A stretch of 64,000 bases of DNA from Isoperla grammatica. Taxonomy: Eukaryota; Arthropoda; Insecta; Plecoptera; Perlodidae. The translations under genes and the position numbers were made by a program. The stretch spans positions 9,782,669 to 9,846,668 of the forward strand of contig OX246741.1 in assembly GCA_945910005.1 (NCBI GenBank). Direction: 5' to 3'. Position 1 is the first letter of the stretch. Every line of letters starts with the position of its first letter. The notes beneath the pieces are model-generated. The model saw nothing but the letters and a program-made list of their open reading frames with translations. It did no database searches and was not told the DNA's origin. Shown here in pieces: positions 21,701 to 31,200 of this stretch.

Positions 21701-24061
21701 GTTATGAATGTTTAAAGATAAAAGTGTTTGCAAACATAATCCTCTAGCATATCCTCGTATAAGGTGGGAACTCTCTAACTAACTACAGTACTATGAAATG
21801 AACCTATCAACCTGTTTGTTAGCAACTAGCATATCCAAGGTTGCATTGTGAGTAGGCACAATGCAAGTCATTCAAAACAAACGTTGTACGGAGTGTCATA
21901 AAAAATGACAAAGTCGAAAAGTCACACTCCAGTTTTGAGAAATTTGCAATTTGCTTTTCACAATACTGTGTTGTATTTCCATTGTAATTGTTTGATTGGT
22001 AGATATTTACTTGCTTAAATTAACTGTTGTGTGTGAGAGCATAGGAAAACTATTAAAATGTGTACCCTCCTCTAGTACATCTTCTTGTAAATGTCGACTA
22101 TTTGACTTGAACGTCAGTTGATGGATCCCGTTAGAAACTAGTGCGTGAAAGTCTGTAACTCCTGTGATTATTTACATTGCAGAACTTCTATGATGGAAGG
22201 TTCCGGATCTTTGGAACAACAGTTGGAAGCCACAAAGGTATGATAGAAGATGTAACTATGCTAAATTGGTGAACATTTATTTTTGAACGCTACAAAATGC
22301 AAATTTTAAAATTCCCATTCCTATCGAGATGTAGTTAAGAATTCCATTCTATCCCTTTAAGTAGTTACAGTTAAGTTGATTTTAAATGCCCACGTGCATA
22401 ATTTTCCATTGTTAGCATGAGGGAAGCGTCAGGCATGGCCAGCCGGCTTCGATGTACCTAGGGGCCAGAATATGATGGGATTAATTTCCTATCCCCTACC
22501 CGACTTCATTGTTGGACACAGGGAGCAGTTATAAAAAAAATTTAAAAAAAGTGAAAGACACCCCCTCATATTCAAGGTTTTTTTTTTTTTTATATCTGCT
22601 CCCTGTGTCCAACAATGAAGTCGGGTAGGGGATAGGAACTTAATCCCATCATATTCTGGCCCCTAGGTACATCGAAGCCGGCTGGCCATGCCTGACGCTT
22701 CCCTCATGTTAACTTCCTCCGGCTCCTCCTCTTCACTTTCTTCTTCCTCTGCTCTTTCTACAAATTCTGTCCATACTTTTTTAATTTTGTCCATGAGAAA
22801 AAAAAAATAGATTCTACAAAATGCAAAATTAAGATAAAATGAATGCTAAAAAGACGTATCCGTGACAGCGCAAGGCAACCGAGGTCCGAGCACGGCGGTC
22901 CGACCTCAAGAAGATTGAGGACCTGGGCGCCATACTCGAGGAGCACCTGATCCTGGACAACCGCTACACGGAGCACAGCACGGTGGGTCTGGCGCAGCAG
23001 TGGGATCAACTGGACCAGCTGGGCATGCGGATGCAGCACAACCTGGAGCAGCAGATACAGGCGCGCAACCAGTCGGGAGTCAGCGAGGACGCCCTCAAGG
23101 AGTTCTCCATGATGTTCAAACACTTCGACAAGGACAAGAGCGGCCGGCTAAACCAGCAGGAGTTCAAGTCCTGTCTGAGGGCGCTCGGCTACGACCTCCC
23201 CATGGTCGAGGAGGGACAACCCGACCCCGAGTTCGAGGCAATCCTAGGTACGTTGTGTTTCAAGTGATACATCATTGATAGAGATACGTGAAAATAGCGT
23301 TTTGTGTATAGATGCTACAAAGCGCTATTTTTCAGTAGAAACTAAGGTTTTTCTGTTCCTATTTTATTATATTTGACATAGTTATCATACTTTGTTTATG
23401 ATAAATGCAATTTGGTTGATTTTAATTTTAATAGTACCGGTATGACATGATTTAAAAATAAAAATTTGAGAAAACTTCATTCTCAAGTTTTTTAATCTTG
23501 GCAAAAAAATAGATGCTACAAAACTCTATAAAATGACAATTGAAAATGCTATTTTTACGTATCACTAATCATTGAGAATGCTTGACATGATTCAAAAGTG
23601 AATTAGGTCTCATGGAACAACCCATGCAAACAATTTCGTATTTACACTGTGCGGTTTGTTTGCAGATGTGGTGGACCCCAATCGCGACGGCTACGTCTCG
23701 TTGCAGGAATACATGGCATTCATGATTAGCAAAGAAACAGAGAACGTCCAAAGCTCCGAGGAGATTGAAAATGCCTTCCGCGCAATCACGGCGGGAGACA
23801 GGCCTTACGTCACCAAAGACGAATTATACGCTGTAAGTTTTACTGCTAATCGTGTACTGTTGTTTTATTCTAGTAGGAACATCCTTTGTCGTTATCTTTT
23901 ACGAATATTAATTAATGGTTCTTTTCCCACAGAACCTCACAAAAGAAATGGCGGACTATTGCGTAGTCCGAATGAAACCCTTCGTCGACGGGAAGACGGA
24001 GCAACGCATCCCCGGAGCGCTGGACTATATCGAGTTCACACGTACACTGTTTCAAAACTAA
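2046..24061 (+). CDS. alpha-Spec: Alpha-spectrin, C-terminal 1,340 residues (19 exons, 5' end outside window)
   Basis: Actin-crosslinking membrane-skeleton protein that pairs with beta-spectrin as an antiparallel tetramer under the plasma membrane. Exons: 2046-2291, 5304-5540, 7609-7890, 9399-9547, 11123-11318, 12725-12903, 13730-13949, 14930-15185, 15842-16037, 16813-16999, 17319-17449, 17997-18406, 18833-19059, 19552-19698, 20058-20287, 22183-22237, 22869-23247, 23666-23832, 23933-24061. All phases join into one frame of 1,341 codons ending in TAA. The protein is a chain of about 106-residue triple-helix repeats (for example [20 protein letters not shown] and [14 protein letters not shown]), then EF-hand loops [12 protein letters not shown] and [12 protein letters not shown], ending FTRTLFQN. 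Full-length family members are about 2,400 residues, so a little over half is present; the SH3 domain lies upstream. The intron after 20287 has a GC donor; the intron 19699-20057 is a transposon. Identification is secure; the first exon's upstream neighbour is unseen. Confidence 0.97.
3264..5303 (+). repeat. 58-bp tandem array made of branch point plus acceptor modules
   Basis: About 35 near-identical copies of a 58-bp unit lie in spectrin intron 2046-2291/5304-5540. Each unit contains TGTACTAATACG (a textbook TACTAAT branch-point sequence; one copy near 4285 has TACTAAC), then CTGCCTACTGCCTACATAG, about 33 nt downstream of the branch A. The final copy is altered (CTACAG, with TC deleted after TACTAATACG) and is the real acceptor for the exon at 5304. 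Two copies near 3560 and 5245 have an extra CTCTCGGC, and one near 4365 is about 10 bp shorter. No protein-coding role is visible. Confidence 0.93.
6292..7102. mobile_element. hAT-type MITE, 811 bp, 8-bp TSD CTCATAGC
   Basis: The element starts TAAGGATGCG and ends CGCATCACTA and is flanked on both sides by CTCATAGC (6284-6291 and 7103-7110). The interior is rich in ATCGATAT/CGATATCG palindromic repeats near both ends and contains two long G runs (6495-6512, 6843-6866). It has no credible transposase ORF. It lies in a spectrin intron. Confidence 0.8.
7269..7565 (+). repeat. Dispersed repeat, copy 1
   Basis: Closely similar to 17467-17777 in the same orientation: shared blocks include TTTAGAGTCTACCCACT, CACCATCGACGAGTGAGCGA and ACAAATGCCAGAATCAACAA. 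It lies just upstream of the acceptor for the exon at 7609. The family is not recognised; the ends are approximate and no target duplication is evident. Confidence 0.75.
7938..8123 (+). repeat. Two tandem copies of a 93-bp unit
   Basis: TACTTTGATCTGCATTTTAA begins at 7938 and again at 8031, and the following sequence to ACGTGGGTG matches almost base for base. It is an intronic direct duplication in spectrin with no coding content. Confidence 0.85.
9021..9240. mobile_element. Foldback element with arms of about 100 bp
   Basis: The left arm starts TGAGCTTGTGGGGAAGGATA and the right arm ends TATCCTTCCCCCCAAGCTCA. The arms are nearly perfect inverted copies around a spacer of about 16 bp near 9122-9137. 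This is a short non-coding inverted-repeat element in a spectrin intron. Its motif ACAGCTTACCTTG recurs in the foldback at 16164-16344. Confidence 0.8.
9550..9702. repeat. (TTTA)n microsatellite
   Basis: An almost pure TATT/TTTA tetranucleotide run begins a few bases after the spectrin donor at 9548. Similar runs occur at 18419-18765 and 53296-53392. Confidence 0.95.
9898..10548. mobile_element. hAT-type MITE family A, copy 1, 651 bp
   Basis: Perfect terminal inverted repeats TAGGGTTGCCAACT/AGTTGGCAACCCTA, flanked by the perfect 8-bp target duplication TATGTGGC (9890-9897 and 10549-10556). It is over 90 percent alike by eye to the element at 46223-46862. A short ORF (10137-10328) is kept in both copies; it has no transposase motif that I can recognise. 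It lies in a spectrin intron. Confidence 0.92.
12581..12727 (+). repeat. Tandem duplication of a 3' splice-site region (74 bp x 2)
   Basis: AATGTTGAATGTG at 12581 and AATGTTAAATGTG at 12655 start two related copies. Both contain AGAAGTCAAGTCACTCA and end in TTGATC(G/A)CAG|GAG. The second AG (12724) is the real acceptor of the spectrin exon at 12725. Use of the first (12644) would add codons running into an in-frame TAA. Confidence 0.8.
13873..14195 (+). repeat. Tandem duplication of a spectrin exon end with its donor (161 bp x 2)
   Basis: The block from GGATCCAGAGCGTTCTCGCC at 13873 through the donor at 13950 and into the intron is repeated from 14034. The second copy keeps the last 77 exon bases and the GTCAGT donor, but read in the exon frame from the nearby CAACAG it soon meets TGA. 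It is a non-functional partial exon copy, recent because the two are nearly identical. Confidence 0.9.
14542..14868. mobile_element. piggyBac-like MITE with TTAA ends, 319 bp
   Basis: TTAA at 14542-14545 and 14865-14868 bracket inverted ends CCAGTTCCGTGG and CCACTGAACTGG. The TTAA target and the CC start are as in piggyBac elements. No coding region is visible. It lies in a spectrin intron, about 60 bp before the acceptor at 14929. Confidence 0.6.
15269..15402. mobile_element. Short inverted-repeat element
   Basis: Arms that pair over about 33 bp (GTAATAAAAACTTACACAGT at the left, CTGTGTAAGTTC and TTTTTATTAC at the right) enclose GACAGCTGCTCTGCTATCAT followed by CATCAGG, a stretch of a type often seen in Penelope-like and other terminal repeats. 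The family is uncertain. Confidence 0.5.
16164..16344. mobile_element. Foldback insertion with 18-bp direct flanks
   Basis: The sequence ACATATTACGAATTAGTT occurs at 16146-16163 and again at 16345-16362, bracketing about 181 bp whose first two-thirds is a near-perfect hairpin (GGACTAGGAACACAAATTAA pairs with its complement ending near 16307; centre AAAACGTT). The 18-bp flank is longer than is usual for cut-and-paste elements. Confidence 0.7.
17467..17777 (+). repeat. Dispersed repeat, copy 2
   Basis: Second copy of the family at 7269-7565, same orientation, in another spectrin intron. It ends directly at the TA-flanked MITE at 17781. Confidence 0.75.
17781..17943. mobile_element. TA-flanked MITE, 163 bp
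   Basis: Flanked by TA on each side. Imperfect inverted ends of about 40 bp begin TAGT(G/T)(G/T)(A/T)CCCAAGA and run into TGCTTTCGTCACA. The ends resemble those of the 875-bp element at 44499-45373, so the two are probably one family. TA target choice fits the Tc1/mariner group. Confidence 0.7.
18419..18765. repeat. Long TTTA-rich microsatellite
   Basis: Degenerate TTTA/TTTG/TTCG repeats fill most of the spectrin intron between 18406 and 18833. Translated, it gives only Ile/Phe/Leu/Tyr low-complexity strings, which are not genes. Confidence 0.93.
19700..20050. mobile_element. hAT-type element that forms a complete spectrin intron (introner-like)
   Basis: Inverted ends TAAGGTTGCCCATCGA and TCGATGGGAAACCTTA are flanked by identical 8-mers CTTCCAGG at 19692-19699 and 20051-20058. 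The spliced intron is 19699-20057, that is, the element plus one copy of the 8-mer. The donor CAG|GTAAGG is made of the last G of the left 8-mer plus TAAGG of the element end. The acceptor CTTCCAG|G is the right 8-mer, and the element end ACCTTA adds pyrimidines. Deleting the element and one 8-mer leaves exactly the spliced coding sequence, in frame. The interior is rich in ATCGATGTCGA words, as in the element at 26556-27227. Confidence 0.92.
20321..20616. mobile_element. TA-flanked foldback MITE, 296 bp
   Basis: Left end AAGGTCTCTCACACCAAGAA and right end TTCTTGCTGTGAGAGACCTT are inverted copies, with TA on both sides (20319-20320, 20617-20618). Pairing continues with mismatches for about 100 bp per arm. 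It lies just downstream of the GC donor of the spectrin intron 20288-22182. Confidence 0.8.
22412..22712. mobile_element. Large foldback element, arms about 112 bp
   Basis: CATGAGGGAAGCGTCAGGCA at the left and TGCCTGACGCTTCCCTCATG at the right are exact inverse copies, and the arms stay nearly perfect to ACACAGGGAGCAG/CTGCTCCCTGTGT. The central loop of about 75 bp is A/T-rich. It sits in the spectrin intron 22238-22868. The arms are so alike that the insertion, or a correction event, must be recent. Confidence 0.85.
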
Positions 24062-27000
24062 CCGTAGACATAGTTGACGTTACCTTTGCCACTTGCCTTT
24101 GTTAAAATATCTTGCATTGCCACAATATCATGAGTTTGACGAGAAACGTATATCTTACAATTAGTAGCCTTGTTTATAGACTAAGTGCTTTTTAGTAAAG
24201 TCCAAATCAATACTACTAACAAATGACAATTCTGTATTACTTTACAGTAATTGCAGGTGTTGCAAATGTGTCCGTTGAGGCTTGTAGTTGAGCCTCAACA
24301 CTTGTAGAGTTTGGATGATACTAATACAGAATACTACATATATATCTTATTGCATACTGCATGAAGATAACTCAGATAAGGCACTTTTTAAGATAGTTAA
24401 ATGCCTGGAAGTTGAAGTCGTTCTGCAATGTATAATTATTCTTATAATTTAGTGTCATAACCTCTGTATTTTGATGTTAAAATTTAAAACGTTTACAAGG
24501 GTTGTGCAAATGTCATCAAGCAAAGACATCAAGTGTCAGAAACCTCGAATCAAGAGTGGCTGAATTATGTTTTAATTTAATGCTACTAAACCGAAGGTGG
24601 TCGTTATAACACTACTTTTAAGTTGGGTGTGCTTAAACGTAACTTCAGCTATCATTAAACGTGTTTATAAAGATGTTATATCTGCATCAGTTTGGAGGCT
24701 CAATAAGGTGATGTCGGACTTCATTGAACAGCAATGGAGTGTTGATTGGTACATGTGAAATACTCTCAACTGCAAGCAGGCGAAGTATTCTTTGCCCATT
24801 GATTGCAACATGTTGCAGATATTGACCTTCATATCCAGAAGAACCAGTTAGTATTATTTATTTTTTGTTTTGAATGTTTCGTTATGAATCAGATTCATAC
24901 AGAGGTTTCAAATAAATGCACTGTTAGAATAAGTAGGTGTCGACAGTTTGCACAATCCTTGTATCGGTCTTGAAAACCTGCTTCGAGTTGCTATTATGAA
25001 TAAGAAATATTTATATGTATTGTAGAAAGCGATAAATAATTGTGCTGACTTAATACACCATTTTAGTAAGATTTTATTCCGTAACGAGATTGGTTTATTG
25101 ATCAACAATATTTGAACTAAACAAATGCACAAGTCTACCATATTAAGAAATAAGAAATCTATTATAAATGTGCTCTATGTGACAGGAAGTGCAGAAGATA
25201 ACCTTCTTAAACTTTGTGCTGTTTCAAACTTAAATTTCAAATTGGCTGACAATGTCAAACACTAAATCGTTACATTTTAACATGGTTAATATCAATCAGT
25301 ACTGTTATCACTAGTCGTACTTGTTGTATAGGTATCTGTGCACATACATTTGGCTTCTTTCAAACATAAGGCAGCTTTTTAGACATGGATAAAGGTTACT
25401 GAACAGAATCAAGTGGTAAATATTATGAAAGGTTGAAACTTTATTTAAATTGCATATACACAACGTACAGCTTCTTTATATTATATTTACTACTATATAT
25501 AGTAATAAACATTTAAGTTGAAATACAATGAGAGTTATTAATGGAAGAGCCAGTTTCACCAACGTAAATTTGAACCTGTGTTCAGTTTCGAAAAATAAAT
25601 TACTGCATAGACTCATAATCTTGGTCTAGGACCAACTGTGATGAGTGAAGCAGGTGAAAGGAACAATTTTAAACTAGGCAATGCAACAGTTTGTTAGGGG
25701 GTTCAAAGCTTCCATTGTAACAATTTCCAAGTTCTTTTCAGGGGTCACTCTACAGCTTTGTGTCCCTGCTACGATTCTTTCTGCCATGTTTGGTTTAAAA
25801 CGGTTCTGTATATCATGCCAAATCAGCTATTTTCCATATACCCACCATATATCAGGGAAACCAATTTTAGCTTAACATTCATTGTAGATGTAGTGGAGGT
25901 GGAGGTGGAAATCAGATAACAAACCTTGAAGGGTAGTTTTTTCATCATTGTCTTTAATTAAAAGCAAAACTGGAAAACAACAATACAAATTTACATAAGG
26001 AACTCGATGCCAAAAGGCTAGATGATGTGAGGTGAGAAATAGATGGGATAAGGATCCATTGAATTAGTGCAGTTCAAGCTGAACTGTGGGCAAGTTTACA
26101 TTGGTGAAACCTGGTCCAAAACGAACAACCCTTGGTAAATATTGCATCCACTGTCCTATCCCCATATTTCCCACTGCAGAGAGGCAGAGTGGTGCCTGGG
26201 TTGGAGTCCCAGGCAAGTCTAAATACATCATACATCATGCATATTGTACAAGTGGTGGGGTTCCTTGGAGAGTATTTCACTCATACAGATACTTAGTGAA
26301 ACTTTTTTATAACAAACTCTCGAGGAATAGGTATTATTTTGTTATAAAGAATAATTCTACATAAGGATGGTACATACTACATTCCCATGTGTAAGAACCT
26401 TCTGGGACCTCAAAAACTGTTTGTTACATGGATCATTTTGTTATAATTAAAGACATTTGTTATAAAAAAATGTTAATGTAATAACATTAAGTAATTTGTA
26501 CAAACAGTTACAAAGAAAGATTTGAGTACAATACATACATATTCAGTATATTTTATAGGGTTGGGATTTGATTATAAATTCGTAATCGATGTCAAACCGA
26601 AAATTTCGACATCAAATCGAAATTATTTCGACATCGAAACTATTTTCGACATCGAAACTATTTTCGACATCGACCCCCCCCCCAAAAAAAGTTATTTTTT
26701 CCCCACGGATGTATAACACTGACGACAAACCACGTGTTTATCGTTCGTTATTTGGCCGTCTTTATTTGCCACAAATCCAAATGACTTCCACACATCACTT
26801 CGCTTTCCCGTCGGCGTCACTAAAACAGGCCTTACTGGCAAAGACGACATCTCAAACCGCGGAGAGACGAATATTTTATACGATTGATTTGTTTCTTGAG
26901 TAATGAGTCAACACAGAACATAACGTTCAAGGCCGCGTTACAGGCTGGAACTGGATGGACAGGCCCACAGGGTAAAACATGTTCACCGCCTGGCGCCTAC

Positions 27001-28207
27001 GCATGCGCGCACTCGCTGGAATCAACCTGTGCTTTGTGTACAAGGTTGCCAGTTTGACCAACTTCCGCGCTCTCAACGCGGGATATTTGAAAATTAAATA
27101 CCGCACGGAAGTTTCGATGTCGAACGATTATTACGATTTGAGATTGCAAATCGATGTCGAATCGAATGTCAATCTTGGTTTCGACATCGATGTCAAATCA
27201 AATAATCGATGTCAACTCCCAACCCTAATATTTTACATAAAATGGTCGGAGACATTTTTTTACAAAAAGGTAATGAAATTAAAAAACTGATAAAACATGT
27301 TAGCCTAGGCCTACCTATATATAATAATTAAAAACACAGTAGTTTATTCATTCTGTGTAGATTATAGATTACGCTCCTACCGTTTGTAGTCATATTTGAC
27401 TGGTTGTGGGTACGGTTAGTTGGTAAAATAATTCGGGGTTATATTATTCTACTTTATTAGCCTAGATGCATCAAACTTAGCTATATGTTACAATGCACTT
27501 TCTAAGAATGGACATGAACTTCAGTTGAACAACGTAGAGCTTCCTTGGATCTCGCATGACACTCATTTTATAATTTGATTGTAGTCTCCGTTGTACTTAG
27601 GCAGGAGCTGAAAAGAAGAAGAAAACTAAGTTGTCTCCCTTTTATTCAAATCGTAAGGGACCTTAAACTGCAATGTAATTCAAATTTAAAATAACATTAA
27701 CACTCGACCTTCTGACATTCCTTCTGCATGGACTTTCATTACCGGTAGTTTGAATTAAAGAGGGAGTTACTGCACTTGTACAAAACTTTTATTTATCGTA
27801 GAATGGCTAGGTATGCTTTGATTAGTTTGGAACACTGCGTTACTGGTTAGTATTGTTTATATTGTTCAAAATAATTCTTGAACAAAAATTCACAATTTGT
27901 GAGAAAGTGTGTGTAAAAGCAATGTAGCTTTGTTTCCCAATTAAAGCTAAACCCACATAGTTGGCGAATGTAGCGATATGATCCAACACTAACAGGCTAG
28001 CCTACTTTCAAAGTGACTAGACAAAACCCATGTTGCACTTTTATTTGATTCTATTCATTGCAAACAGGGAAAGTAACTTTGTCTTTCAGTTTAGAGTGAT
28101 TGTTGTTAAGGTTAGTCCAAGCGGGGGGGAGGGGGGGGATATGTTTAATGAGAGGGTACCTACTACTTGTTTACAACACTAATCGTGTTTTCACATCCAT
28201 AGCAAGA
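24062..28207. other. Spectrin 3' UTR and convergent intergenic region
   Basis: No exon of a further gene is recognisable. It should contain the spectrin 3' UTR (an AATAAA at 24911-24916 is one candidate polyadenylation signal) and the TTK 3' UTR on the other strand (TTTATT at 28040-28045 reads AATAAA on the minus strand, about 160 nt past the TTK stop). A hAT-type element occupies 26556-27227. The rest is AT-rich, non-repetitive by eye. Confidence 0.6.
26556..27227. mobile_element. hAT-type MITE, 672 bp, TSD ATATTTTA
   Basis: Ends TAGGGTTGGGA/TCCCAACCCTA are perfect inverted repeats, flanked by ATATTTTA at 26548-26555 and 27228-27235. The subterminal regions are packed with TCGACATCGA/TCGATGTCGA words, the same sequence theme as the intron-forming element at 19700-20050. 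The unique-looking middle (about 26720-27090) has no transposase. Confidence 0.92.
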
Positions 28208-31200
28208 TTAAATATAATTTAATTTGCAATTGTGTTCTATTACCCTCTCCACGGCCTCCCACTCGTCGGGCGACAGGTTGTTTCGTATCTTGTCCAGCGT
28301 GCTCTGTGGGAGGGCACTCGGGACCTGAAGGGTCGGCAGGAACGGGACCCGAAGCAACTCTTCAGCCGACGGCCTGTCGACAGGTCGATACTGCAGACAG
28401 CTCTTCATGATCCGTAGGAAGATCTCCGGGCATTCCGTCGACTCGGGATAGCCGATCTTGTGGTTGCTGTTGGTTATGGCACACAGCTTGCTCATGTTGT
28501 GGACGATGTGGGCAAACGGAGTTCTGCCGTACACGAGGTTGTACAGGATGCATCCCAGGGACCAGATGTCGGACTTGTACGAGATCTGGAAGGAAACGCG
28601 AGACAAAGTTTTACTGCCTGGTTAGGGCTGGCGTTTTGGAAACAATATGAAATTAAACTAAAGCAAATTGAAATACCCAAACCGAAACTTTGCCAACTAT
28701 TTGAAAGTTAACTTTTTTTAATGATGGATAATGTACTTTATATAAATAAAACAAAAGATTACCAAGAGAGAGTGATGCCTGGTATATCGTGCTTAATTAA
28801 TATAGGCCTACATAGGCCTAGACCTTGAGCTACTACCTACACAGTAATTTTTAATTTCAAAGCAGTCTAATTTGGAAAAAAGTATAACTCTACATCGAGC
28901 GCAGTACAACTTCTCGTACTTGTGTGTGTGTAATAATAAATATATTCGTGTAACATGCTGCAAGCGTTAAACTTGCGACAGCTTCATAAACAAGCTCATA
29001 GCACGTTACTTGTTATTCAGGTTTACCTTGCGTGTTTCGGGCATCTGTGACGGTCCTTGGATCGCTTCTGGACTGATATAGTTGAACGTTCCCAAGATGT
29101 TTTCCTTCACCACGCTCGTCGAGTCTACATTCAACGAAGACGCGATTCCAAAGTCGATCAGCTTCAGTCGCCCGGATACCAACAAGAAGTTTGCCGGTTT
29201 CAAGTCGGAATGGATTATACCTGTTTAGTCGGTGAAGAAAAACGTAGAATCAGTTTTCAAACCAAATGTAGCCATGAATACTTACAACTAGCTGAATTAT
29301 AACATTTTCATCTTACCATTCTCGTGTATGCACTTGACTGCATTCACCATTTCCGTCCAATAATAGGCAATCATAAGCGACGATATTTTCTTTGTTTTTG
29401 AAAGATCTTTCAGCAATTTAGAGAAATCTGTGTCACCCTTCTCCATAACGACATACAAAGTCTGTGTCTGCCGTACGTATTCGCTAAACAAAGAGAAGAA
29501 CAACACTTAATAGGTATCCTGCCGCAACAAACGAGGAAGTAAGGTGTACTGTAATGAAACTCACTAATCGCACAGCTTGATAACACAATCACAATCTTGT
29601 AGCCTCTCTAGAAGTTTGATCTCGTTGAGGTACCCCTGTGCGCTCACCTGGTCCACTCCCGCCAAGTGAACACACTTGATAGCCAACTGTCTGTTTGTTT
29701 GAGGGTCCAACACTTGATGTACCACACTCGAGCCCCCTCTACCCAGCTGACCCATGATGGTGTAAACCTTCTTTTTAACTATCAACTTCGCATCGGACGG
29801 TGGCCGCGAGTTAAGAATTGAATTAATGTCTAAAGTCTCTTCTCTCGATTGACTCCGGTCATTCGACAGGAGTGGTGCACCGATAAGTTTGGGAGGCTGT
29901 AACTCGGGCTTCATTTCTTGTGGTAGGCAGTGGATATTGGGATGGTACGGATCGGCAACTTGCCTTTTTGCAGGCTTGGGAACCTGAAACGAAGGTGTCA
30001 TCGAAGACTGGGCTTCTATCGAATGACTAGCTTCAAATCTTGATTCGTTAGTAGGCTGCCTGTAGTTATTAGGTGCCACCTTGTGTTGTGCCGATATTAC
30101 GACCGATTCAAAAGGTTGCTTGAGTGGTAAGGGTGTCCTCAATAGATCGTGTACTTGATAAGGATATTGACCACTGAAAGTAAAAAGGATATGTTATGTT
30201 TAGCTGAAACTGAATTGTGTTGTTGGTACTGGTAAGTTTTAATTTGACTAATGATGTTACTCTAGACAAACTGAAGGTCCAATATTAGCAGGTCTTGGTG
30301 TCTTGCAATGAGCCATACCAGCTCACAGCTGCTGTGAAACCAATTTAGCATTGGCAGTTCCATATTATGTAACCTAGACAACAGGTAGCCGTAGCCCTAC
30401 ACGTCACTGGACAGAAGTGTACTAATATGCGTGGCACTACCTGTGTAGTAACGACAGGTAGCACACAATGTCGCAGGCCACATAGACCTTGTGTACTGCA
30501 AAAAGTTTGCGCATTATGTGTGGTTACTGGTTACGGCATAACTGAGTGATATTGGAACGAATTTCTCGCCGTCTTCCAAGACCTGCTAATATTGGACCAT
30601 GGTCTACTAAACCACTTCTTACAATCAAAGATAAAGTCCTAGCGGCTGTTTACTTATGGTCGAAACAAAAGGAGTTGTGCTTAATATTTTTGTAATAAAG
30701 CCTAATATGAAAATTTATTTATTTATTTGAATAATTTTTATCTAGTAAGTAGTAGTATTTTTTTGTTATAATAATGAAGTAATGAAGTAATTTGCCACAT
30801 GCAATTGGGTAGAAATCATATAACCATTAAAAACTTAATGCTAACAAGTAACAACGATGTGCAACCTCTTGCAAAGTACCTACTTTGACATAAATTATAG
30901 TACATTCAACAAGACACTCAAATTAAAAGTTTACACCTACTACTAGTCTTCAATACATACATTGTTGGAGGCATTGCTGGTTTCATTACAGGATCCTCAT
31001 TTCTGTGAATACTCTGGCCACTATCTCTAGTCATGTGCAAATTTAAATTAATAGGATGATCCATATCTCTTTTGCACTGTAATACGTTTAGTACAGATTC
31101 TTTTCTCTTATCACTAGGCTTAAATTCTTTCATTTTGTCTGACAGGTCCAGTGCCATTAAATTATCAGTTTCTTTCTCGCTGCTGTAGTAATGGACTTTG

